Below, piece by piece: positions 23,698 through 35,699 of a stretch of 64,000 nucleotides of DNA (within the stretch, counting starts at the first letter, position 1; each line of letters starts with the position of its first letter). The notes below the pieces were generated by a model, which saw nothing but the letters and a program-made list of their open reading frames with translations, was not told the origin of the DNA and made no database searches. The position numbers and the translations under genes are program-made. Origin of the DNA: Druceiella hillmani (Eukaryota > Arthropoda > Insecta > Lepidoptera > Hepialidae); NCBI GenBank assembly GCA_039881145.1, contig JAYKKI010000090.1, forward strand, positions 6,359,501 through 6,423,500, read 5' to 3'.

Positions 23698-24128
23698 CCA
23701 ATGTTCCCATTTATCTCCAAAACGTCTTGACCGATTTAGATATAGTATACTGTAAATTGTTTGTGATTCATTGGCAATGATTCTTAAATATTTGCTACTG
23801 TAATTATTCACCAGGGGGCGTCGCAATAAACATTTTGTTGTTAACGAATGTTCCCGAATGTTCGAAAATAGTCTAACCGATTTAGATACGGTTTTCTACA
23901 AAATATTCGGGACTAATCGGCGATGGTTCTTAGATAGGTATTATGGTGTTAGCTTGCTAGAGGGCGTTGCAACATTTTGTTGCAAACTAATGCTCCCATT
24001 TCTCTCCGAAACCGTTTGGCCGATTTAGATACGGTTTTCGGTAAAAAGTTTGTGATTTAACGGCGAATGTTATTAGTCAGGCGTTATATTGTTACCTTCT
24101 CAGGGGGGCACTGTAATAAACATTTTTG
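23698..24128 (-). repeat. Three direct repeats of about 145 bp next to a helicase relic
   Basis: Each unit contains atgytccc, ccgatttagata(c/t)(g/a)gt, a (g/c)ggcga/ggcaatg segment and agggggcg ... ataaacatttt. The shared ccgatttaga lies at 23731, 23877 and 24020, giving periods of about 147 and 142. The array lies immediately downstream, in the minus-strand sense, of the PIF1-type helicase C-terminus, so it is probably the 3' non-coding part of the same element. Confidence 0.8.
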
Positions 24129-24161
24129 ATTGATCTAGATTAACTACTTTGTGTCCTTTCT

Positions 24162-24380
24162 TCAGTTTCGTCGATGTAGGATCCACGTAACATGTTTCTC
24201 AAGCACTATTTTTTCCAATGCTATGCTATTGGGTGGTTTGTTGAAGAGTTTTCTTTGATTTAGATCAGTTATTACTACGCCGTCCAAAGATCGTACTCTA
24301 CTAAGAGCCACATAACGTTGTCCTTTGGCAAATGTTTTTAGAAGCTCAGTTATTAAGACTAATAATAAAAAGCAAAATTA
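24162..24380 (-). pseudogene. PIF1-type DNA helicase C-terminal fragment, probably from a Helitron or related element
   Basis: The minus strand stays open for about 70 codons to a TGA at 24162-24164. It reads ELLKTFAKGQRYVALSRV, then RSLDGVVITDLN. GQxYVALSRVRSLxG is the conserved last helicase motif of PIF1-family enzymes, including the helicase half of Helitron RepHel proteins. Only this C-terminal piece is present. The Walker motifs and any Rep domain are absent, and sequence above 24380 is not coding. It is followed by the three-unit repeat at 23698-24128. A host PIF1 gene is an unlikely source, because the flanking DNA is repetitive and the piece is isolated. Confidence 0.75.
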
Positions 24381-24540
24381 AAATTTTGATTAAGCCCACG
24401 ACAGATTTATTTTTTTTTAAGATTTAATTTTTAAAAAAGTATAAAATAAAAAGCAAAATTAAAAATCAGAAAAAACCCACGACGAATGTAGTCGTTGTAA
24501 TTGAAAAGTGATCAAATAATTTTTAAACCCCCCCCCCCAC
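24361..24540. repeat. Short direct duplication and C-run
   Basis: aataaaaagcaaaattaaaa ... a(g/a)cccacgac occurs at 24364-24402 and again at 24446-24484. A run of 11 C lies at 24528-24538. Confidence 0.7.
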
Positions 24541-25088
24541 GAGTAAAGGAAAGTAAGAACCTATTAATATAATTACAAACCCAAAAAAATATCAAAATTT
24601 GACGCTTCTCGCAATACCTCGTTGATTAACATAAATGCGTGAAAATACTATGTCTACGCCTTCTCACATAACACTCAGGAGTACAAAGCGTTACCAAACC
24701 TAAGTGCTAAGTGTTATCAATATAATTATTTAATAATTTTAAAAAATTGCGTGATTAAAAGCAACTTCCGTCGGAGTTGAAGTGAATGGGCTATTTGACA
24801 ACACCGAAAATATACCACAATTCGGGGTCATCCTATTAGATTATAACTTAAATAAGCGTATTGCTTTTCATTTTCGAAATAATAAGTTTATCTTTTATAT
24901 AAAAAAATATAAAGGAATCACAATATTTTTTTAAATTTATACAGCGTCACAAACGCCTATTATTAGTTAAAAGTCAGATGACGTCACAGGCGAGTAAAAG
25001 GCATTCATACCAAAATTTAATATTCTTATTCTTTTGGTTTATAAGCATTGATATCGATAATAATATTTGATACACAAATATTACTTAC

Positions 25089-25271
25089 ATCGAGATGATC
25101 TTCACACATAATAACATTTGAGTGAACTATAATGCTGTTTGGATCTCTTCGGACCAATTGCAGCAACTTTTTTCGTCTTTTAAGATTCGTTGGCACTGAA
25201 ACGAACACTTCGTGTGGACTTTTTATAGATGTATTTGTACATTGTGTCACTACGCACCATTTATACACCAT
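25089..25271 (-). CDS. THAP zinc-finger first exon (partial gene)
   Basis: An ATG at 25271-25269 opens 61 codons that end exactly at a GTAAGT splice donor (25088-25083). The peptide starts MVYKWCVVTQCTNTSIKSPH and carries FVSVPTN, RRKKLLQLVRRDP and ends MCEDHLD. It has the THAP C2CH zinc pattern: Cys6 and Cys11, then a Cys-x2-His (CEDH) some 45 residues later. The closing LxVP-like and AVPTIF parts would lie in the next exon. THAP domains bind DNA in transposases of the P superfamily and in derived host regulators. No second exon was found below 25083, where the DNA is AT-rich. No stop or frameshift lies within the exon. It is either the start of a gene whose other exons lie elsewhere, or a retained piece of a mobile element; the second is more likely in this setting. 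Confidence 0.8.
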
Positions 25272-26060
25272 TTTAATATGAAAATAAATAATAATCCCCT
25301 TCAGGAGGCAGGACTGTTTATGTTTACATTGCGTGTGACGTCACGCTAGCCGCCATTACAGAAATTACGTTTTTGGCGCAAGTTTGAAAATTCAAACTTT
25401 AAACGACATTTATTAAAAACATCCTGGAAATATAAATTTAGTGTACTTATAATGTAAAATAGAACAATTTAAAACCATTTAAATAATTAAGTCAAATAAC
25501 CTATTAAATGCTAGCCCATTATAATATCTGGAGGAAACAAATGAGGATAAAAAGTATTAAAAAAGTTTAATAGATTTTACTTGTTAAACTTTTTAAATTT
25601 TCTCCAACACAAATATACAAGTTGCTTCATATGGAAACCAGAGTAGGTACTGCATTAGTTTCAAGGATACCATGGACTAAATAATTAAACAAGATTACAT
25701 TGCGCCCACTGTCATAGAAATCGTGGGAATGTCGCGTGATAAATCCTAGCACACTTTAGGCCTTCTGACTGGTTACAATTATCTTGAAATCTTAAACGGA
25801 TATTTATAATTACACCTAGATCCCGCATGAATTAGACCCTTTACAGGGACATTCCATTTAACTCGTGATTATGCATCAAGTTGACGGGAATACATCATCA
25901 TTGCGTATTTGCTTGCATTAAACAGTAGCTTGTTGCTCAGAGTCCATTGAAATACTTTGAAACAGCTCACAATCAAATTCCTTATCTACTCCGTTACGGA
26001 ACGATGAATTAAGTATTGGCACGTCGGTAAGTCAATCCAACGACGCCATTGCGTCTTCAT
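25272..26060. other. Non-coding flank of the THAP exon, AT-rich
   Basis: tgacgtcac palindromes lie on both sides of the THAP exon (24979 and 25337). The flanks at 24788 (atgggctatttgaca) and 25489-25520 (gtcaaataacc...tagcccat) are loosely inverted, hinting at element ends about 730 bp apart. Confidence 0.35.
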
Positions 26061-26093
26061 CTCATTCAATGCTGCGAAAGTCATTGAGGTACA

Positions 26094-26281
26094 ATGAACG
26101 TATATAATACGCAATATAAAGAAAATGAACAAAAGTTGCAATTGAAGAGAAGGTGTACAGTGAAAAATGAAAAAAAAAACTGTGACACAAAGTACTTCGA
26201 CGTGACCGAAAATGAAGATATCTCAAGTTCTTTAAGCGTGGACAGACGTTGTCACACCATAAACACGAAGCTGCCATGTAA
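26094..26281 (+). other. Open frame with protein-like composition, unrecognised
   Basis: Begins ATG at 26094 and reads YKENEQKLQLKRRCTVKNEK, then YFDVTENEDISSSLSVDRR. Hydrophilic and lysine-rich. No family recognised, and it runs into a dispersed repeat near 26285. A chance frame or relic exon is possible. Confidence 0.2.
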
Positions 26282-26284
26282 ATG

Positions 26285-26600
26285 TCACGGCCCGTCCCTT
26301 TTTAGGGTTTCGCTATTTCCATCGGTCTGTCCGTATGTCGTTGAATAGATCTTTCTAAAATATTAGGGATATATCATGTACACTTTTTAAAAGAGGGACG
26401 TAGCTAAACTAGGTATCATTACAGTTTTGCCATGTTCGTACATCTGTCCATTTGTAAGTAAGAGATTTTTATACACAAACTTTTATTGCTATAAATCTAA
26501 AATTTGGTGTTCTGAAATGTTCTGACAAGAATCTGTTTACGAAGTATTAAGCTTTAAAGTGGTAATTTTTAGTATAGTTACATGGCCCACTCCCTACCAG
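26285..26600. repeat. Degraded lepidopteran 'tttttagggtt ... ctgtc' repeat
   Basis: ctttttagggtttcgc followed by cggtctgtccgtatgtc resembles the inverted end of the family seen at 10146-10741. The rest is diverged. Confidence 0.4.
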
Positions 26601-26639
26601 CTAAACTGCTATTAGGCTGTACTGATTTAAGAGTAAAGG

Positions 26640-28600
26640 TCCATCAACTTACGTTGAGCTTATATGAAGTTAATTAGGCTGTACTAATTCACCAGTAATA
26701 GTCCATCAACTTAAGGCATATAGTTGGAAATATTATGAACACTTAAACACCCTCTACACTACTCGCGAAGTTACCTCGATGAAGTGATCGTCGAAGTTGA
26801 TCGCAATCTGAAATACAGTCTGAAGTACGCACAAAGCGAATCAAAGTACCTCTCTACACTATTTTCTTCGCGTAACTTCGTTCAACTTAGCGATAAGTGT
26901 AATGCAAGTTTTAAATGTTCATGTGCGCCAAGTTTGTATAGAACCCTCGTAGAGCGAGCCATGCTCGTACTTAACAAATTTCTAATTAGATTAAATAAAA
27001 AAGCTAAACTTATTTTTTCTAGACTCAATAGTTGTTTTATTTTTCTTTGAAACATACAATTCATAACGTATTTTTCATTTAAAACTTAGAACTCACCAAG
27101 AAAAGAATTTATCAAAATATATAAGCTGTAAAATCAAATTTCTTGGACATTTTTTTATCTGGAATAAACACACTTTTTCATAATTAAAAATTAGTGCAAG
27201 TCTTGTAGCCTAATTATACTGGCATTTGATATAAAAACTAGAAATGTCGTTTACAAAGAAGTACTCGCACTAAAGACGGAACGCGAGGAGTATACAGATT
27301 GAAGTTTGTCTGGCCAGTGTTTATTAATCTCATCACGTGGTTCCTACATCTAAAGAAAAAAACATAAATACAGAGACAATCATTTTTAAAGTGGCCTAAA
27401 GTGCCTGAAGAATAAAGTTGACAAAATATTTCCCAAATTTGTAATTTAATTCGTAGCAAGAAAAATATACGAATATTATAATAAAGACTGAAACTAGTCA
27501 GTAAGTCAAGCAATGAGCATTTCCTGAGACATCTTTTAGATACAATGACATAGTTTTTGAATACTAATTTCGCATTATATTAATAAAGCAAATTTGAATT
27601 TAATTTTTATATAAAAATTAAGTCATGACTTAGATACGTCCTTCGAGCTGGCCATCTCGGCACGTCCTTAATTTCTTATGCCAGAGTTATGAAAACTTAA
27701 TATAATGAAAAGTAATAGACTTTATTTTTCATTTTCTTCTCTTTCTTCACCGTATTTCAAGTTTGATAAAATATTTTATTGTGTTTATTTAGTCTATGAA
27801 ACGGGACGAGTTTATGGAAACTGTTCGCCTTTCGAGAACTCTGTTGTATTAATTAAGACAGAATTAACTCACTAAGGATTTTATTAGAGAGTGAAGAACT
27901 TAAATTGTTTAGTGAAGATTGTGGTAATTAAAGACACTATGCTTACGAACTGGTGGTTAGAAATTGTTGAAATACGTAAGGGCGATTCAGATTAAATTTC
28001 AAAATAAGATATAAGTTATTATTTGATATAATTTACAAGGGAGTCATTATTGAAATGCGAATATTATTACCAAAGAAGAATACCACTGATTAATCAAAAT
28101 CTTCAAGAGGAAAACTACAGGAAAGATATAGTTTCTAATAAAAAAAAAATTAATATATCACAGCAAAATTTTAATAAACTGGTGCATGGAAACATTGAAG
28201 GTAGAAAAACTTTCAATTACTTCTGATTCGAATCTTATCTAATACGATACGGTTTAAGTATTTAATTCTTTAATTATAGTTTTAGATTTCTTCCTTAGAT
28301 CTAATTACTTTAAGTTTAATTAATTAAAATTCTCCTGTGGTAAATATTTATTTTTAAATTTCAACTCTTCTGTCTTATATTTTACAGATTATACCGGTTC
28401 TATTTGGCTAACTGCTTAAAAAGCAAAAACCGTGCAGCTGACATTTGAAAATATCGTTTTTAAGCGAGTTTTGACCTTTAAGTAAGTTTGTAAGTGCGTG
28501 ATGTGGGTAAGTACTCTTATTTTATGTATAATTCATTTTTATTAAATTTATAAATTATTAATTGAAAATATAGAAAAAATCGACATCATGTCGGAATAAG
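26640..28600. other. AT-rich sequence, no gene seen
   Basis: ttaggctgtact(g/a)att.a..agta recurs at 26612 and 26675. Nothing else recognised. Confidence 0.4.
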
Positions 28601-28604
28601 CAGA

Positions 28605-28930
28605 AGTAGAGTTCCGTAGTCAATCCGCAACGCAAATTTTTTTGCTTCGCGAATTTTTTTGCATGGTCGTAGTCGTATGAGGTGAACATTTTCAATACAC
28701 AGTTTTTTTATTTAATTAAATTATTAATTAGTTATATATAATTAGTTAGTATATAATTAATTAGTTGTAATTAGATTATTAATTTTATTTTATTAATTAG
28801 TTTCAAAACTTTCGAGGAAAAATAAACACATATTACATTGAAGGAACCACCTACATAACTTAATGCAAATAGGCCTAAAGTAGTCAGACTTTTTGTCAGA
28901 CAGACGGATATGACTGTCTTGTAATATAAT
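28605..28930 (+). repeat. Degraded 'gagttccgtagtcaa' lepidopteran-type repeat
   Basis: agagttccgtagtcaatccg, then a cgcaa..tttttttgc..cgcgaatttttttgc doublet and gtcagacagacgg near 28897. Similar to a common lepidopteran element that starts gggttccgtagtcaa. It is interrupted by AT-rich sequence. Confidence 0.4.
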
Positions 28931-29280
28931 TTATGCTATAAATTTATTAATTACGGAAACTGCAGAGTTCCGGAAACTTTAGAGTTTTCGTCCTGTAAAT
29001 TAAAAATTGAGAGAAAAATGGGTGAGAATAATAATAATAACAATGTAATTTGGAAAGGCCCATTATTACAAAACAACTACTGTATAGAGCGTATTTTTTC
29101 TTACAACTTTCTTCATTCGCTAACTACTCTTAGCAATCTAAACGTAAAATGTTTTTGTAAATTTGAAAAAATTAATTATTTCCGATTTAATCGCCTTGAA
29201 ATTAGAAAAAAGAATTCTATTCTCATTTTGAAAATCAGTTCAAGACATGTACCGCATTAAAACCCGCTCATAATTATCGG

Positions 29281-29515
29281 TCGGAAGACGTCCACTTCTG
29301 AACATACGTCTTCCCCATGATACCACGTGTCTGTCCACCTAGCGGGGGGCCGTCCAGTTCTATATCATCTAGCATGTGGTCGCCATTTAAGAACCTTCGT
29401 TCCCCGGCGGTCGTCAGTTCGACACGCTATATGGCTTGTCTATTGTCAATTCAGTCTGCTAAACCCGCGAGCTGTGTCGGTAATTTTAGTTATCCTATGT
29501 ATTTCCTTATTTACA
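29281..29515 (-). pseudogene. LINE reverse-transcriptase C-terminal fragment (WAGHIARRTD/GRPPTRW type)
   Basis: The minus strand reads TDTARGFSRLN near the top, then SHIACRTDDRRGTKVLKWRP, then GRPPARWTD, and ends YVQKWTSSDR. This matches the 3' end of an abundant insect LINE (TDIAxRIxKLKWQWAGHIARRTDxRWGxKVLEWRP ... GRPPTRWTDDLVKVAG ... EAYVQQWTSSGR). The stretch after TRWTD, normally about 20-25 residues, is deleted, and stops interrupt the upper part. GC content is clearly above the flanks. This is the third distinct LINE C-terminus in the window. Confidence 0.88.
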
Positions 29516-29529
29516 GATTTTACGTAGAA

Positions 29530-32500
29530 AAATTCTCCATAGCTCGCTAAGGGTTTGGAGTATTTTTTAGAAAGCCAACAGTAAGTGATCACAACTTACT
29601 TCTATAAGCCATCACTGGCAACACACACTGGTTGAAGACTTTCGTTTTCCGGCATAATATTTTGAATGAGAATAAAGATATGGTGAAGCTATGGTAAAGT
29701 TTCCCAAACTCTAACTAGCCGAGTTGAATTCACCGATTGACCTGGTTCTCAAAGTTGCATTTACCTTATTGAACCAAAAAAACTTGAAAAATATTAGAAA
29801 ACTCTCAAAATTAATTATCTTATTATATATAACCGTTGGTGCGTCTGTTAATGATCGTGTCACTTTTGAACGACTTGACCGATGAAGATCATATTCACAC
29901 AGTATATATGCTTTGTCAATACAATGGTTCATAGCTATGCTGGGATTCGATAGAGGGCACTGTAGTCAAGTTATTAAAAAAATATTTATTTACGGAGCAA
30001 AATAACTCGTATTCACAATATATGTCGGTTTAATGCCAAAAAAGAAAATCACAAAATCTGGACCCTATAGGTGACGCTGTATTTCAAACTGCAGAAGAAC
30101 TAATAAAATTAACTCATGATCAATCCTGTGTATGAGAAAACAAGAAATATGAGAAAATAAGACAAATATATATCCGAATCTTTTCATGGCCCACAAGAAG
30201 GAACATTGTAACTCATTTTTTGTAAATTTATCAGAGAATGTGAGTATCAAAACATCATACTGAATGAATTTTTCTTCAAACAAACGTCTGTTTGTTGTTG
30301 TTGTTGTTAAGATGATAATGATTCATAAATAATTATAGATTTTAGTATTACTAAAGCCGCGTTCTATTCAACTTTCACAAACAAAATTTGTATGAGCACA
30401 CGTGAAGTACCAATCGCGTCTGATGTCGCACGCAACCTTTGGGTCTACTGTGGTGGATCAAACTGTGATATGTTAACGCCATAATAAGATGATGAATAAC
30501 TGAAATTTAAAAAAAATAATGTAAAAGAAGTGTAGTAAAATTTTTACGTATTTTTATGTAAAAATTTAAAACTATCATTTTTTCGCTGTCATTACTTCTT
30601 TGGTTATAAATTATTAGATTGGCAATAATCTAATTATTTGTAATAAAAAAACTATTTCATCTAAACTGTACTCTAATTATTTAAGGTCAACAGAATCATA
30701 AGATCGATAAAATATAAAAAAATTATATATATACGTTACATTTTAATAATTTATTTGGTATCCAGCACGATGATATTAAACAAATATTAAATTTCAACTT
30801 TTCGTGTTTATATAACGCCTCCAGTTAGATAACTGCTTCCTACAATTATTTGTTTTCTTTTTCATTTTCAAATTCAACAATTTATTCTACAAAATTTCAC
30901 AATTGTTTATCTACAAACCCAATTTAAATGACTTTCATTGCACTGTCGTCTTGACGAAATAATCCTTCAGAGATTCCTTTTTCATATTTTACATCGCTTT
31001 TATGCTTCATTCTCATTTAAGTTTCTTCAGAGCTGTCATGTTCACGAATAAAACATTTACCATGCAATTAATTGAGTAATTCCCTACGACTTTCTTTTTT
31101 AATTAACTCCTCTTTATTCTAAACAATTTAAAAATAAATGATAATTACGTTACAAGTAAATAAAAAAAGTGTAGGTTAAATAAAGTTGTCGCAAAATTTA
31201 TCGTGATTTTATACAAAGCTATTAGAAAAAATGTGTTAACCTTCTTAGAATTATTTGAATTATGTATTGTCAATAATATTTTGTAAATTAAAAGCAAATT
31301 TCAACATTACATATTCCCTAACTTACACACCGCATGCTTCAGTGGTGCGCAGTACCTTAAAAGCAACTACACGTAGCTTGCCCTGAACATTTAGCAAATA
31401 TACTTTACACATTTACGAAAATTTTAACATATTCAATTATCAAGCGAATTCCGTTCTTCAATATATAATTTGCAGTTCACGTGCACAAAGTGGACGTACC
31501 GATACGTGACATTTTAAACGAAACGTACAAACTTCATTCCTATATTGTAAGTATTTAGGTAGGTTATAAAGGTATAAGTTCAGTTTAGTGAAAATGTAAA
31601 TTTCCCTTTTTTTGTTTTAAATGTAAGATTATACATAAAAAACGACGTGATTGAGATAAATAGGGCTCGAATACAATTATTTTGTTATAAAAAATTGGTT
31701 TCAAAAATACTCTTTCTATGAAGAAACGGTTGTCAATTAGCTGTCAAACATAAATTTTATAACCTCACTTTATGCGATCTACTTTGTGCATTTTCATAAA
31801 TTTATTTTTGGGTTTGTTTTTTTATATAATTTACTAAGAATATATAAGAATATATACGTTACTAAGAATAGCAATTAAGTCCAAAAACTTATAACTAATA
31901 CTTCCTTGACAAAGTGCACTTTTGTAAGGGAGCTTTTTCAAATTTTTAATAAAATAATCACGACGAGCCCTACTTTGATTAATTTTTTTATTTTTCCCAT
32001 ATATTCTTTATTTTCTTTCATTTCAATAAAAATTGGAAATTCATATTTTCGAGAAACTGAACTTCCGTCGTAAACCACAGATTTACGACAAACTACCAAA
32101 TTGACTGGTTGTATCATCGTAAATATGCGAACAGTACTTCATCACAAGTCGGAAAGTACTTTATCAGCTGGTATAATTTATACTTTATGTGTCTATGAGC
32201 ATTCTAACGGTAAGAAATATTATTTTTCTAATTGTACTTAAGTTCAATTAAGCAGCGGTTTTAAAGGTTTTTGAAATTATCGTATCCAATAAGATTGCGT
32301 ATATTCCCTTTAGATAACCTACTTCAATGTCATAGTGGGTGCGAATTTATTTCCAATCCTTTTTACCATTACTGACATTTAAATTATTCATTAACAGAGA
32401 CCGAATTTTCATGAAACAAGCTCTTAAGAAAAACACCTAATTACTAATATGATCATTTTTTCTTTCCGTGATTTAATACTCATATTGCTTAATATTGTTT

Positions 32501-32680
32501 AATGAATAAGGTGTTTATAGCATAACTATCGCGCATCGCCTGTTGCACTGCAGGACACTTGGCCATTGCGTTAACATTGGAATGGTGTTTTCTAAGAACG
32601 AGATAAAATATAAAAAAGATATTAACTATAATTGTCTTATTTTGTAAACGTCTCATTTTATTTTGTATCCAAAATGTTGT
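29530..32680. other. AT-rich sequence, no gene seen
   Basis: Contains a short (TTG)n run at 30292-30307. No open frame or repeat worth calling. Confidence 0.45.
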
Positions 32681-32681
32681 A

Positions 32682-32778
32682 ACAATTAAATGAAACTGCG
32701 TGATGTAGTATTATTTCTACTTTCTTTAAGTTCGTTACCACGACCTAGGTTTCGTTGTATTACAACATCTTCAGGTGA
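32682..32778 (+). repeat. Dispersed repeat family A, copy 3 (head only)
   Basis: About 97 bp from acaattaaatgaaactgcgtg to acaacatcttcaggtg. Hairpin and tail are missing. Confidence 0.85.
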
Positions 32779-32789
32779 TCAAAATCATA

Positions 32790-34975
32790 TAATAATATTG
32801 CCTAATCAACTTTTGTCATTATTTTTAGCCCCAACTTTCATTAATTTGTGCAGCTCGTTATTTTATGACTCCTTCATTCCCTGATACTGATTTTATGACA
32901 AACGGTAGTCATTCCATCTACTAAACTATCTGATAGCCCCAGCAGTAGTATACATTTAAAATAGAGTAATTTAGGGTAATCAAAATATTTTTATGTTATT
33001 TCACTACCTATCTGCAGTTAGTACCTCTAAACGACGACTACTGGTGCATACCAGCTGCTGCAAAGGTCTAAAAAAGTAAACTAATATTTTTATAAATTTT
33101 TTATTCTTCAAAAATAAGTAAAGCAATATTTTTAACTTAAAAATTTGAATTGACCTCATATTTTTTAAGTATTCATTACTATGAATAGGTATTTAGGAAA
33201 TATTATAACTAACCAATTGTAGTGTTAATAGTTTTAAAATTTATGATATCTTCCTGTTTTTTCATTGAATACAATGCTACCGGTAATGTAACCTCAAAAT
33301 GATTAAATTTTATTTTATTTAATTTGTATTGCAAATTAGTAAGTGGCGCCAGTTTGAATATGTGGCCATATTATCAGTACTGTTGGATAAGTTTCGTAAT
33401 TTTTTGTTCAGGTTATATAGCTATGCACAGTATTCTGATCACATTTTCACATGAAAATTATAAATCAATATTATTTCACTTAATAAAAATGACCTGAAAA
33501 TATGGCCTTTTATCGTGCTTCTCATACTGTTGGTGTCCGTTAGTACGAAAGTATAAGCAAAACAAATAATCTAAAAGAATAATAAGTCCTAGCTTCTTAA
33601 CGTATATTTTCATTAACTCGAAAAATCACGTGTCTTGTGAAATAATAGTTTAGTACATAGAGAAAAGAGGTAAACAAATGGCTACGCTACTGACGACTTA
33701 GCTGAGTGGCTATCTTATCTACACATATTCGGTAAGATAACCAATGGCAAGTTTTTATTTTTTAATTTATACTTCATAAATAATTATATTTGTAGCTACG
33801 AAATATTTCAGTTTTCATAGGTGATTAAATGTAGGATTATTAATTGAGATGATTAGGGTTTTGAATTATACATTAAAATATTATTTTTTATTTTAAGCTC
33901 TAAAATATCGAGCTATACTTCTTTGAAACATTGTCTTATTGCCCCGAGTTATTTTATATAACTGCTCCTCGTGCTCATATTTCAGATTCTCCTTTGAACC
34001 TCTTCATTATAGTGCCTGGGGAATTTATAAACATTGACCTTTCCGTGGGCCTTTGCGAATTTTCAACCTTACCATAAATGTATTTGTGATCGTGAACGTT
34101 TGACGACCGCATAGCAGACTTAATTATAAAGTGTTTTAATAAAAGCAAATTTGTGTAAAAGTTAAGTTACCTTTGCTGTTTCCTGAAGCGTATTAAAATT
34201 ATCTAATTACTAATAATTATTAAATCCAACACCCCTCAGTTTCAACTTGGAAAAGTTATATAATCGAATTTTCGAGAATGTGTAACGACTATAGGGGTGA
34301 GAAAAAAGACGTGTATATTTATTCATATTATTTTTTCCATTGACATCGTAATTGTAACACTGATTGCATTAGTTTTCACAAACGTTAGAGAATTTTTATA
34401 TAGTTTCTTAACATTTTCTCGCTAATTTGATACACAGTATCGCCTTTATGAGTAACAGAAAAGTTTTTTTTTGTTATACAGAATAACTGCGAAGTCACAT
34501 TATCAGTAAATATCGCCGTGTTGCTCCATAAGACCCAAAACTAAATTTTCCATTGAGGCTGTTTCCGTCAATATGATTCAACAAAATACGCAGTGACTCC
34601 AACGCCTGTCCGATTAATTTTCTGAACTTTCGTCTACGTAACGTGACTCGCACGGCCCTGTTGAGCACAAAAGCCATGGTGTCAACATAAGTTTTGCCAA
34701 CCGTCATAGAAGTTGATGAAATCCGTCATAGTAAAAGACGAGACAGGACCTTCAACTAATGAGGGTTTTCGCGAAGTTTAATGGCATAAAATGGCGCCAC
34801 TGAATACTTGGGACCGACTGTTTCACTATCAAAGATTATTGGTAAATTTCAGTGTAAAACTTTTACTATCATGTAAACTTTTCAAAAGGGAACTTTGAAT
34901 GTAAAAGCTTCAATTCATAAAAGAAAATATCTATAGTTGGTAGCATAAAGAAACATTTTTTTACAGTTAAGATAG
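32790..34975. other. AT-rich sequence, no gene seen
   Basis: A 70-codon minus frame at 34495-34707 was not recognised. 34740-34830 is slightly less AT-rich. Confidence 0.4.
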
Positions 34976-34989
34976 TTGTCGTGGATCAA

Positions 34990-35690
34990 TTGTTATAACA
35001 TTTTTTATTGAAAAATATTTTTTTCCAAACTGTTAATATAACATTATTTTAGTTTTTCAGACAAATAGCTGGACCCGTTTTTTTAAATCAAATGAAGTGT
35101 AGTGAAATACCTATCTTTCCTATACAAATTTAAGAGCGATTTTTACTAAAACTAAACTGTAATTTTTTTCAAGGTTTTAATGTAACATCATTCGATTGAC
35201 TTAGTTTTTTAGACAAATCTCTCGAGGCGTTTTTGAAAAAAAAATAAGCTTAATGATATTACTATTTTCCCTGTAATTTTAATTATACAATTTTTACAGC
35301 AATTTTTACCAAAACTATACGGTAAACAATTTTTTTACAAAAATTAATGTAACATCACTTTACATTGATTTAGTTTTTTAATAAAATTAAAAGTGGTGAA
35401 ATCACTTCTTTTTTATGTACCTGTAATGTTGATTATACAATTATTAAGTGCGATTTTTACCAAAATAAACGATAAATAATTTTTTTTCAAAGTATCAATA
35501 CAATATAATTTTATATTCATTTAGTTTTTCACATAAATCGCTCGACGCGCTTTTTAAATAAAATTAAAATTATGGTGAAATAATTACTTTTCCTGTAATG
35601 TTAATTATACAATGTTTGAAAGCGATTTTTATGAAAACGAAACGGTAAATATTCTTAAATTTTAAAATGACTTAGAACTTTATAGTTTAA
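34990..35690. repeat. Degenerate tandem array, four units of about 152-169 bp
   Basis: Each unit contains tagttttt(c/t)(a)-(g/c)acaaat.(g)ct and a later gcgatttttac.aaaac..aacggtaaa block. The agttttt blocks begin at 35051, 35203, 35372 and 35523. The gcgattttta blocks lie near 35136, 35299, 35450 and 35621. Units are strongly diverged, so this is an old satellite-like array. Confidence 0.75.
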
Positions 35691-35699
35691 GTAATATAT

